From Promicromonospora panici (GTDB lineage: Bacteria > Actinomycetota > Actinomycetes > Actinomycetales > Cellulomonadaceae), in assembly GCF_900608595.1 (NCBI RefSeq), contig NZ_UWYY01000015.1, positions 1-64,000 on the forward strand: a stretch of 64,000 nt of DNA, in the 5' to 3' direction. Below are positions 1 through 7,550 of the stretch, piece after piece. A model generated the notes under the pieces. That model was not told the origin of the DNA and ran no database searches. It saw only the letters and a program-made list of their open reading frames with translations. The translations under genes and the position numbers were made by a program. Each line of letters starts with the position of its first letter. The first letter of the stretch is position 1.

Positions 1-7
1 TCGGTCG

Positions 8-13
8 TACCGT
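8..13 (+). promoter_or_regulatory. -10 box of leaderless uvrB promoter
   Basis: TACCGT (TAnnnT) ends six bases before the uvrB ATG, so transcription would begin at the start codon. The -35 region lies outside the window. Confidence 0.5.
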
Positions 14-19
14 AGTCAC

Positions 20-2134
20 ATGCGACCCGTGACCGATCTGCAGCGCACGGTGGCCCCGTTCGAGGTCATCTCCGAATACGAGCCGGCAGGCGACCAGCCG
101 ACGGCGATCAGCGAGCTGTCCGACCGCATCCAGGCGGGCGAGAAGGACGTGGTGCTGCTCGGCGCCACCGGTACGGGTAAGTCGGCGACGACGGCCTGGC
201 TGGTCGAGAAGCTGCAGCGACCCACCCTGGTGATGGCGCCGAACAAGACGCTCGCCGCGCAGCTGGCCACGGAGTTCCGGGAACTGCTGCCGAACAACGC
301 CGTCGAGTACTTCGTCTCGTACTACGACTACTACCAGCCCGAGGCGTACATCGCGCAGACTGACACGTACATCGAGAAGGACTCGTCGATCAACGACGAG
401 GTGGAGCGCCTCCGGCACTCGGCCACGTCGTCGCTGCTCACGCGGCGCGACGTCATAGTGGTCGCCTCGGTCTCGTGCATCTACGGCCTGGGCACGCCGC
501 AGGAGTACGTGGACCGCATGGTCCGGCTCGACGTGGGCGACGTCGTGGACCGGGACAAGCTGCTGCGCCAGTTCGTGACCATGCAGTACACGCGCAACGA
601 CATGTCGTTCACCCGCGGCACGTTCCGGGTGCGCGGCGACACCGTGGAGATCATCCCGGTGTACGAGGAGCTCGCGATCCGGATCGAGATGTTCGGCGAC
701 GAGATCGAGTCGATCCAGACCCTGCACCCGCTCACGGGTGACGTCGTCCGCAACGAGCAGTCGATCTACGTGTTCCCGGCGACGCACTACGTGGCGGGCC
801 CGGAGCGCATGGAGCGGGCCATCGGCGGTATCGAGAAGGAGCTCGAGGACCGGCTGGCCGAGCTCGAGAAGCAGGGCAAGCTGCTGGAGGCGCAGCGCCT
901 GCGCATGCGCACCACGTACGACATCGAGATGATGCGCTCGATCGGCACCTGCGCCGGCATCGAGAACTACTCGATGCACATCGACGGCCGCGACCCCGGC
1001 ACGGCGCCCAACACGCTGCTCGACTACTTCCCCGAGGACTTCCTCCTCGTGATCGACGAGTCCCACCAGACGGTGCCGCAGATCGGCGCGATGTACGAGG
1101 GCGACGCCTCGCGCAAGCGCGCGCTGGTCGACCACGGCTTCCGCCTGCCGAGCGCCATGGACAACCGCCCGCTGAAGTGGGAGGAGTTCACGGAGCGCAT
1201 CGGGCAGACGGTCTACCTGTCCGCCACCCCGGGCGACTACGAGCGTTCGCTGTCCGACGGCGTGGTCGAGCAGGTCATCCGCCCCACTGGCCTGGTCGAC
1301 CCCGAGATCGTCGTGAAGCCGACGACCGGACAGATCGACGACCTGCTGGGCGAGATCCGGGACCGGGTGGACCGCAACGAGCGCGTGCTGGTCACCACCC
1401 TGACCAAGAAGATGGCCGAGGACCTCACGGACTACTTCCTGGAACGCAACGTGCGGGTACGTTACCTGCACTCCGACGTCGACACGCTGCGCCGCGTCGA
1501 GCTGCTGCGCGAGCTGCGGCTCGGCGAGTACGACGTGCTCGTGGGCATCAACCTGCTGCGTGAGGGCCTCGACCTGCCCGAGGTGTCGCTCGTGGCGATC
1601 CTCGACGCCGACAAGGAGGGCTTCCTGCGGTCCGGGCGGTCCCTCATCCAGACCATCGGCCGCGCGGCTCGTAACGTGTCCGGCCAGGTGCACATGTACG
1701 CGGACAAGATCACGCCGGCCATGCGCGAGGCGATCGAGGAGACCACCCGGCGCCGCGAGAAGCAGGTCGCCTACAACACCGAGCGCGGGCTCGACCCGCA
1801 GCCGCTGCGCAAGAAGATCGCGGACGTCACTGACATGCTCGCCCGCGAGGACCTGGACACCCAGGAGCTGCTGGCCGGCGGGTACCGGAACGCCCGCAAG
1901 GCGAAGGGCGAGGGCCGGGGCGCCCGCGTGCCGGGTACGCCGAAGGAGGCCGCGACGTCGGGCAACCGGCTGGCGGGTGCGGCGGCGAGCGAGCTGGCCG
2001 AGCTCATCCAGGAGCTGACCGAGCAGATGCACGCGGCCGCAGCAGAGCTGCAGTTCGAGGTGGCGGCCCGGCTGCGTGACGAGATCTCGGGGCTGAAGAA
2101 GGAGCTGCGGCAGATGCAGGCCGCGACGGCGTGA
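20..2134 (+). CDS. uvrB: UvrABC excinuclease subunit B
   Basis: DNA-damage verification helicase of nucleotide excision repair; it receives damaged DNA from UvrA and recruits UvrC. The 704-residue product has Walker A GATGTGKS at residues 48-55, the Tyr-rich beta-hairpin (YYDYYQPEAY) near 105, the DESH box near 350, helicase motif VI (QTIGRAAR) near 545 and a C-terminal UVR motif around 655-695 that contacts UvrC. It is slightly longer than the usual 670 residues because of a linker before the UVR motif. The ATG at 20 lies six bases after TACCGT, so the mRNA is probably leaderless. uvrA and uvrC lie downstream in the same orientation but are not adjacent. Confidence 0.98.
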   Translation: MRPVTDLQRTVAPFEVISEYEPAGDQPTAISELSDRIQAGEKDVVLLGATGTGKSATTAWLVEKLQRPTLVMAPNKTLAAQLATEFRELLPNNAVEYFVSYYDYYQPEAYIAQTDTYIEKDSSINDEVERLRHSATSSLLTRRDVIVVASVSCIYGLGTPQEYVDRMVRLDVGDVVDRDKLLRQFVTMQYTRNDMSFTRGTFRVRGDTVEIIPVYEELAIRIEMFGDEIESIQTLHPLTGDVVRNEQSIYVFPATHYVAGPERMERAIGGIEKELEDRLAELEKQGKLLEAQRLRMRTTYDIEMMRSIGTCAGIENYSMHIDGRDPGTAPNTLLDYFPEDFLLVIDESHQTVPQIGAMYEGDASRKRALVDHGFRLPSAMDNRPLKWEEFTERIGQTVYLSATPGDYERSLSDGVVEQVIRPTGLVDPEIVVKPTTGQIDDLLGEIRDRVDRNERVLVTTLTKKMAEDLTDYFLERNVRVRYLHSDVDTLRRVELLRELRLGEYDVLVGINLLREGLDLPEVSLVAILDADKEGFLRSGRSLIQTIGRAARNVSGQVHMYADKITPAMREAIEETTRRREKQVAYNTERGLDPQPLRKKIADVTDMLAREDLDTQELLAGGYRNARKAKGEGRGARVPGTPKEAATSGNRLAGAAASELAELIQELTEQMHAAAAELQFEVAARLRDEISGLKKELRQMQAATA

Positions 2135-2227
2135 GGTTCATCCTTGACCTGGTCACGGGCCTGGAGGACGCTGATCCCGCGAGAATCCAGAGCACGTCAG
2201 GGAGCGGGGCAGGGCCAGGAGGCCGTG

Positions 2228-3199
2228 ATGCGGGCACTGACGCAGGACAGGTACGGCTGGGACGCCCTCGGGGTGCGTGACCTGCCCGACCCGGTGCCCG
2301 GCGCGGAGCAGGTCCTGGTGCGGGTCTACGCGGCCGGCGTCAACCCGTACGACTGGCACTACGCCGCGGGGCAGCCGTTGGTCGCCCGCCCGATGCTGGG
2401 CGGGTTCACCGGACCGCGACCGCGGGTCCGGGGCGCCGACCTGTCCGGCCTCGTCGTGGCGGTCGGGCCCGGCGTCACCACCTTCGCGGTGGGCGACGAG
2501 GTGTTCGGGTTCGGTGTCGCGGGGACTTTCGCCGAGCTGGCCGTCGCCGCGGTGGACGGTCTCGCCCACCGGCCGGTCGACCTCACGCACGTGGAGGCGG
2601 CGGCCATGCCGATGGCCGCGGTCACGGCGCTGCAGTTCCTGCGTTCCGCGGGCCTCACGGCTGGGCAGCGGATAGCGATCACCGGCGCGGGCGGTGGGAT
2701 CGGCCACTTCGCGGTGCAGATCGCGACCGCCTGGGGCGCTGACGTCACGGGCGTGTGCAGCGGGCGCAACGCCGCGATGGTGCGTGAGCTGGGCGCCTCC
2801 GACGTCGTCGACCACACCCGCGCGGACTTCACCGCCGGAGACCAGCGCTACGACGTCGTCTTCGCCAATGCCGGCCGGTACCCGCTGCGCGCGCTCGGGC
2901 AGGTCGTGGCGCCGGGCGGGGTGGTCCTCGCCAACGACGGGAGCAAGGACGGCCTGCTCGGATCCATGCCCGACATGGTCTCCGCGCCGCTGGTGTCGAG
3001 GTTCCGGCCGTACCGGGTCGTCAACGTCGCGCTGTCCGAGAGCGGCGCGGACCTCGCCGCGCTCGCCGGGATGGTGTCGCACGGCGTGCTGCGGCCTGTC
3101 GTGAGCGCCACGTACCCGCTCGACGACGCGGTGGAGGCGATCCGGCAGGTGGCGGGGCACGGCCACGCGCGGGGCAAGCTGGTCGTCACGCTGGTCTGA
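2228..3199 (+). CDS. zinc-less MDR-family NADP-dependent oxidoreductase (quinone oxidoreductase-like)
   Basis: 323-residue medium-chain dehydrogenase/reductase with an N-terminal GroES-like domain (start to about 120) and a Rossmann domain carrying GAGGGIGHFAVQ near 154-165. The zinc ligands of alcohol dehydrogenases are absent, as in quinone oxidoreductase/zeta-crystallin relatives, which reduce quinones or activated alkenes with NADPH; the substrate is unknown. The ATG at 2228 is preferred because AGGAGG sits five bases upstream; an in-frame ATG at 2144 would add 28 residues with no family resemblance. Neighbours (uvrB, terC) do not suggest a pathway. Confidence 0.85.
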   Translation: MRALTQDRYGWDALGVRDLPDPVPGAEQVLVRVYAAGVNPYDWHYAAGQPLVARPMLGGFTGPRPRVRGADLSGLVVAVGPGVTTFAVGDEVFGFGVAGTFAELAVAAVDGLAHRPVDLTHVEAAAMPMAAVTALQFLRSAGLTAGQRIAITGAGGGIGHFAVQIATAWGADVTGVCSGRNAAMVRELGASDVVDHTRADFTAGDQRYDVVFANAGRYPLRALGQVVAPGGVVLANDGSKDGLLGSMPDMVSAPLVSRFRPYRVVNVALSESGADLAALAGMVSHGVLRPVVSATYPLDDAVEAIRQVAGHGHARGKLVVTLV

Positions 3200-3303
3200 C
3201 CGGCACCGACCCGCGCCTGGCGGGGCACCTGCCCGCACTCCGGCGGCTCGCCGTTCCGTGCCGTACGTCACGTTCAGGAACAAACCTCGCGTCCCGTATG
3301 CTT

Positions 3304-3468
3304 CCTCCGTTGGAGGGGAGTACCTCGAAACGGCTTGGTCGTCATCACAGCTGCCGATGACGTCAGCTCGGCCTGGCCGGCTCGTCGTGCGTCATCGCCT
3401 GGTTTCGTCCAGGCTGGTGCGCGGGCGAGCGAGGAAGACCTCCGGTGCCCTGCTGTACTCACCGGAGG
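3304..3468 (+). promoter_or_regulatory. yybP-ykoY-type (manganese) riboswitch leader of terC
   Basis: The 311-base gap 3200-3510 before the TerC gene holds the two conserved halves of the yybP-ykoY fold: GGGGAGTA at 3315-3322, followed by TGGTCGTCA near 3345, and GGAAGACCTCC at 3433-3443. GGAGG (3312-3316) can pair with CCTCC (3439-3443) as P1. The same CCTCC also starts a perfect 9-bp hairpin, 3439-3447 with 3460-3468, so the two structures exclude each other as in an expression switch. yybP-ykoY RNAs sense Mn2+ and commonly precede TerC-family genes. This is recognised from sequence; I could not run a covariance model. Confidence 0.85.
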
Positions 3469-3510
3469 CTCGATGCGGTCGCGCGTTCCTCCCAGTTCCG
3501 GAAGGAAACA

Positions 3511-4566
3511 ATGGTCCACGAACTTCCCGTGACCTTCGAGGCGATCTCGCTCGGGGCGATGCTCGTCCTGCTGATCGCCGACCTCCTCATCGTCGGCCGA
3601 CGACCGCACGTCCCGTCCATGAAGGAGAGCGCCATCTGGGTGGGCTTCTACGTGGGCCTGGCGGTGATCTTCGGGTTGGTCGTCTGGGGCGTCGGTGGCG
3701 TCACGCCGGCGGCGGAGTTCTATGCCGGCTGGCTCATGGAGTACTCCCTGAGCGTCGACAACCTGTTCGTGTTCGTCATCATCATGGCCCGGTTCGCGGT
3801 GCCCCGGGACCAGCAGCAGCGCGTGCTGATGATCGGCATCATCATGGCGCTGATCTTCCGCGCCGTGTTCATCCTCGCGGGTGCGGCACTGATCGAGCAG
3901 TTCACCTGGCTCTTCTACATCTTCGGCGCGTTCCTCATCTACACGGCGATCCAGCAGGCGATCCCGGAGACGCCGGAGGAGCACGACGACTACAAGGAGA
4001 ACGCGCTCATCCGCGTGATGCGGCGGGTCCTCCCGCTGCACCACCAGTACAACGAAGGGAAGCTGACGACCACGATCGACGGCCGCCGGCTCTTCACCCC
4101 GCTGATCATCGTGTTCCTGGCGATCGGCTCCACGGACGTCCTGTTCGCTGTCGACTCGATCCCCGCGATCTTCGGCATCACGCGGGACCCGTTCATCGTG
4201 TTCGCGACGAACCTGTTCGCGCTGATGGGCCTGCGCCAGCTCTACTTCCTGCTGGGCGGTCTGCTCGACCGGCTGGTGTACCTGCCGTACGCCCTCTCGG
4301 CGATCCTCGGCTTCATCGGTATCAAGCTGATCCTCGAGGCGCTGCACACCAACACGCTGTCGTGGATCAACGGCGGTGAGGGCTTCGAGTGGGCGCCCGA
4401 GGTCCCGATCTGGCTGTCGCTCACGGTGATCGTCGTATCGCTGGCGGTCGGCACGGTCGCGAGCCTTATCAAGTCGGCGTACGACGAGCGGATCGACGCG
4501 GCGCGGATCGCCGCCGAGAAGGCCGAGGAGGAGGCCGAGGAGGCGGCGGAGGAGGCGGCGAAGTAA
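3511..4566 (+). CDS. TerC family integral membrane protein, probable Mn2+ exporter
   Basis: 351-residue polytopic membrane protein with about eight or nine hydrophobic segments. It carries the TerC signatures SLSVDNLFVFVIIM near residue 85 and STDVLFAVDSIPAIFG near 210, whose acidic residues in membrane helices are thought to bind metal. The tail is an Ala/Glu coiled-coil run (EAEEAAEEAAK). TerC/Alx proteins have been linked to tellurium resistance and, more firmly, to manganese efflux; the leader upstream resembles the Mn2+ riboswitch and supports the latter. The ATG at 3511 follows GGAAGGAAACA; in-frame starts upstream would run through the riboswitch. Confidence 0.92.
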   Translation: MVHELPVTFEAISLGAMLVLLIADLLIVGRRPHVPSMKESAIWVGFYVGLAVIFGLVVWGVGGVTPAAEFYAGWLMEYSLSVDNLFVFVIIMARFAVPRDQQQRVLMIGIIMALIFRAVFILAGAALIEQFTWLFYIFGAFLIYTAIQQAIPETPEEHDDYKENALIRVMRRVLPLHHQYNEGKLTTTIDGRRLFTPLIIVFLAIGSTDVLFAVDSIPAIFGITRDPFIVFATNLFALMGLRQLYFLLGGLLDRLVYLPYALSAILGFIGIKLILEALHTNTLSWINGGEGFEWAPEVPIWLSLTVIVVSLAVGTVASLIKSAYDERIDAARIAAEKAEEEAEEAAEEAAK

Positions 4567-4599
4567 GGGCCTGACCGCCGCGAGCTTCGCCGGCCAGGT

Positions 4600-4690
4600 T
4601 CCGCTGGTCGAGCTCGTTCCGCTGGTCGAGCTCGTCGAGACAGGTCTCGACGAGCTCGACCGGCGGAGACCGGCGGAGACCGGCGGGGAC
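4600..4690. repeat. REP-like element: perfect 18-bp inverted repeat plus tandem 10-mers
   Basis: Between terC and the convergent hotdog gene there is a perfect palindrome, 4624-4641 with 4644-4661 (two-base spacer), with core GGTCGAGCTCGTCGAGAC. It is preceded by a second copy of its first half (TTCCGCTGGTCGAGCTC at about 4600 and 4617). It is followed by three tandem copies of CGGCGGAGAC/CGGCGGGGAC at 4661-4690. GGT-CGAG-type palindromes of this kind are dispersed repeats in many Micrococcales and related genomes. It may also end transcription of both flanking genes. Confidence 0.8.
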
Positions 4691-4698
4691 ACCAGTAG

Positions 4699-5565
4699 TC
4701 AGACGGTGGTGTAGTCCATCTGGATCGCGAAGACGTTCCTGTCCCCGGACCGGAGCGTCCCGGAGAACGCCCGGTCGTGGGTGTCGGGCTCGGCGGGCGC
4801 CCTCGGCTCGACGTCGACCACGCAGGTCTGGCCCGCCGCCGCGAGATGGTCGGCCCGTAGCCGGTAGACGCCGGCCTGCCACTGGGCGTCCGGTCCGGCG
4901 GCCGCCTCCAGGACGTGGTCGAAGAGCGCGAACGACGCGTAGCCCGCCACGGACACGGGCAGCGCCGGGTAGCCGGCGAAATGCCCCTGGCACATGATGG
5001 CCTCGACGGCCAGCTTGGCCGTGGCGTTGTGGGTGTCGGCGGCGACGTCGGCGAGCGGTGCCGGCGCGCTGTACGGATTGCCGGGCTCGGCCGCGTCGGG
5101 GCCGGTGGCCGGGCCCATGAGGCGCCGGAAGACCGGTACCGACATCACGAGGTACTCGAGGTCGAGCCGCGCGACGATGTTCCCGTCGTCGTCGTGCAGC
5201 TCGGTCTCGGCGACCGCCCGGTTGCGCCCGGTCATCCGGGCGCTCGCGGTCCCGTGGAGAGTGGTCAGGGTCCCCACGGGTGGGTACATCCGGCCGACGC
5301 CGCGGTGGGCGAGGTAGTAGTGCCGAGTGCTCTTCGGGTTGGTCGACGCGGCGGCGCACAGGCCGAGGATGGCGAGGTGCCGGCCCGCTTCCGCCACGTT
5401 GATCAGGGTTGCCTGCCGCCCGGTGGGCGTCTGGACCGGGACCGTGGCACCGGCGAGCCCGGGGGCGGGGCTGGCCAGGTCGCGGAGTGCGTAGTACGGC
5501 GGCGTCACGCAGATGCGCGGGCCGATCTCCTCGTAGGTTGCCGTCGTACTCTCGACAGAGGTCAT
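4699..5565 (-). CDS. putative double-hotdog-fold (FabZ/MaoC-like) protein
   Basis: 288-residue cytoplasmic protein. The C-terminal half contains CQGHFAGYPALPVSV (about 186-200), which resembles the GHFPGxPVMPG loop of FabA/FabZ dehydratases. The N-terminal half has a helix-like stretch NVAEAGRHLAILG near 56-68. I infer two hotdog domains fused, as in acyl-CoA/acyl-ACP dehydratases or thioesterases acting on bulky acyl chains. The catalytic Glu/Asp cannot be assigned by eye and no other fatty-acid or polyketide gene lies nearby. The gene is convergent with terC and seems to be transcribed alone from an unusually AT-rich upstream region (5640-5700). Confidence 0.6.
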   Translation of the reverse strand: MTSVESTTATYEEIGPRICVTPPYYALRDLASPAPGLAGATVPVQTPTGRQATLINVAEAGRHLAILGLCAAASTNPKSTRHYYLAHRGVGRMYPPVGTLTTLHGTASARMTGRNRAVAETELHDDDGNIVARLDLEYLVMSVPVFRRLMGPATGPDAAEPGNPYSAPAPLADVAADTHNATAKLAVEAIMCQGHFAGYPALPVSVAGYASFALFDHVLEAAAGPDAQWQAGVYRLRADHLAAAGQTCVVDVEPRAPAEPDTHDRAFSGTLRSGDRNVFAIQMDYTTV

Positions 5566-5639
5566 ATGGTGCCTCCCCGAACGTAGTCAGCAGTGCTCGA
5601 ACAGGCATCATGCGCACCACGAAGCACGCCACGCTATGC

Positions 5640-5700
5640 CTCGAACGTGACTATTGCGTAAAACTATTCCTATGACCTGATATTGGGTGAATTTTGGCGG
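5640..5700 (-). promoter_or_regulatory. AT-rich promoter region between hotdog and yciI-like genes
   Basis: This is one of the least GC-rich stretches of the window. On the minus strand it holds two AATAGT direct repeats about 13 bases apart, then GCATAGCGT, which could serve as a -10 region for the hotdog gene. No regulator can be named. Confidence 0.3.
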
Positions 5701-5704
5701 TTCT

Positions 5705-5986
5705 CTACCCCGCCAGGCCGCCGATCACCACGTCCCACTGGCGCACGCTGCGCTCGGCGATGACGCCCCGGACCTCGAACGGGTCTGCGTCGAGGACGGC
5801 CAGCGCCGCGTCCGAGGACTCCGCCTCCACGATGACGAGCGCACCGATCCCGCCGTCGACCGGGCCGGAGGCGCGGACCACGCCCTCCGCGTTGAGGCCG
5901 CGCAGGAAGTCACGGTGGCTGGGGCGGACCTCGTCGCGGGTGGCGACGTCGTCGGTGTAGGTGTAGCTGACGGCGTAGATGCTCAT
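5705..5986 (-). CDS. YciI family protein
   Basis: 93-residue single-domain protein of the YciI family (ferredoxin-like fold, dimeric). It shows the family N-terminus MSIYAVSYTY, the conserved His of RPSHRDFL (about 24), and a C-terminal EVRGVIAERSVRQWD strand-turn typical of the fold. Members include a chloromuconolactone-dehalogenase relative, but most have no known substrate. It lies divergent from sthA with about 90 bases between the starts. Full length for the family. Confidence 0.8.
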   Translation of the reverse strand: MSIYAVSYTYTDDVATRDEVRPSHRDFLRGLNAEGVVRASGPVDGGIGALVIVEAESSDAALAVLDADPFEVRGVIAERSVRQWDVVIGGLAG

Positions 5987-6075
5987 GGGCGTCAGCCTGC
6001 CATCCGGGCGGCGGCACCGGTAAATTCTTGATGAAGTCGCTCGTCACTGACGGTTCCTACCGCCACACTCGGACC

Positions 6076-7494
6076 ATGGACGCACGTGAGAACCACTACG
6101 ACCTCGTCGTGATCGGTTCCGGCCCCGGTGGCCAGAAGGCCGCGATCGGCGCCGCGAAGCTCGGCAAGAGAGTCGCCGTGGTCGAACGGCGCGACAAGGT
6201 CGGCGGCGTGAGCCTGCACACCGGCACCATCCCGTCCAAGACCCTGCGCGAGGCGGTGCTCTACCTGACCGGGCTGCAGATGCGCGACGTGTACGGCTCC
6301 AGCTACCGGCTCAAGGAACACATCACCGTCCCGGACCTCCTGGCCCGCCTGCAGCACGTCATCGGGCGCGAGATCGAGGTGGTGCGCAGCCAGCTCGCCC
6401 GCAACCACGTCGAGACCGTCGTAGGCAGCGCCCGGTTCGCCGGGCCGCACGACATCGAGGTGACGGACGCCGAGGGCGACGTCGTCCGGCGGCTGACCGC
6501 CGACAAGATAGTCGTCGCAGTCGGCACCCGGCCCGCCCGGCCCGCCAACATCGCGTTCGACGGCGTCCGCGTCGTCGACTCGGACGGGATCCTCGACATG
6601 ACCGAGGTGCCGCGGACCATGGTCGTGGTCGGCGCAGGCGTGATCGGCATCGAGTACGCGTCGGTCTTCGCCGCGCTCGGCGCACGCGTCACGGTCGTGG
6701 AGGCCCGCGAGAAGATCCTCGACTTCTGCGACTCGGAGGTGGTCGAGGCGCTCAAGTTCCAGCTGCGCGACCTGTCGGTCACGTTCCGGCTGGGGGAGAC
6801 CGTCGAGTCCGTGACCGCCGGCGAGGACGGCACGGTGACCGCCCTGGCCTCCGGCAAGCGGATCCCGGCCGACTGCGTGCTCTACTCGGCCGGCCGGCAG
6901 GGCTCCACCGACGGGCTCGAGCTCGCTGCCGCCGGGCTCGCGGCGGACAAGCGCGGGCGGCTGCAGGTCGACAAGCAGTTCCGCACCGACGTCGAGCACA
7001 TCTACGCCGTCGGCGACGTCATCGGGTTCCCGGCGCTCGCCGCCACGTCGCAGGAGCAGGGGCGGCTCGCGGCCTACCACGCGTTCGGCGAACCGGTCTC
7101 GTCCGTGCTGGAGCTGCAGCCCATCGGGATCTACACGATCCCGGAGATCTCCTACTGCGGGGACACCGAGGACCAGCTCACCACGGCGGGCGTGCCGTAC
7201 GAGGTGGGGGTCGCGCGCTACCGCGAGCTGGCGCGAGGGCAGATCGTGGGCGACTCCTACGGGATGCTCAAGCTGCTCGTCTCCACCGAGGACCGCAAGG
7301 TGCTGGGCGTGCACGTCTTCGGTACGGGGGCCACGGAGATCATCCATATCGGGCAGGCGATCATGACCACCGGCGGCACCGTCGACCATCTCGTCGACAC
7401 CGTGTTCAACTACCCGACGCTGTCCGAGGCCTACAAGGTCGCGGCGCTGGACGCGACCAACAAGATGCGCGACGTTGAGCGGTTCGGGCTCTGA
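6076..7494 (+). CDS. sthA: soluble (Si-specific) NAD(P)+ transhydrogenase
   Basis: FAD-dependent enzyme of the pyridine nucleotide-disulfide oxidoreductase family that equilibrates NADPH and NAD+. The 472-residue product has the FAD dinucleotide fold GSGPGGQKAA near residue 15, the SthA signature GTIPSKTLREAV near 50, a second NAD(P) fold VVGAGVIGIEYAS near 180, an FAD-binding YAVGDV near 310 and the dimerisation domain. The redox-active Cys pair of lipoamide dehydrogenase is absent, as expected for SthA, and here even the single Cys often kept is replaced (GGVSLHTGT). The start at 6076 is preferred over 6028 because homology begins there. It would complement NADPH production by Zwf elsewhere in this window. 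Confidence 0.93.
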   Translation: MDARENHYDLVVIGSGPGGQKAAIGAAKLGKRVAVVERRDKVGGVSLHTGTIPSKTLREAVLYLTGLQMRDVYGSSYRLKEHITVPDLLARLQHVIGREIEVVRSQLARNHVETVVGSARFAGPHDIEVTDAEGDVVRRLTADKIVVAVGTRPARPANIAFDGVRVVDSDGILDMTEVPRTMVVVGAGVIGIEYASVFAALGARVTVVEAREKILDFCDSEVVEALKFQLRDLSVTFRLGETVESVTAGEDGTVTALASGKRIPADCVLYSAGRQGSTDGLELAAAGLAADKRGRLQVDKQFRTDVEHIYAVGDVIGFPALAATSQEQGRLAAYHAFGEPVSSVLELQPIGIYTIPEISYCGDTEDQLTTAGVPYEVGVARYRELARGQIVGDSYGMLKLLVSTEDRKVLGVHVFGTGATEIIHIGQAIMTTGGTVDHLVDTVFNYPTLSEAYKVAALDATNKMRDVERFGL

Positions 7495-7550
7495 CGGCGG
7501 GGCGATGGCGGGCTCCGGCGGCGACGTATTCGTGAACTGCGTGAAACGGT

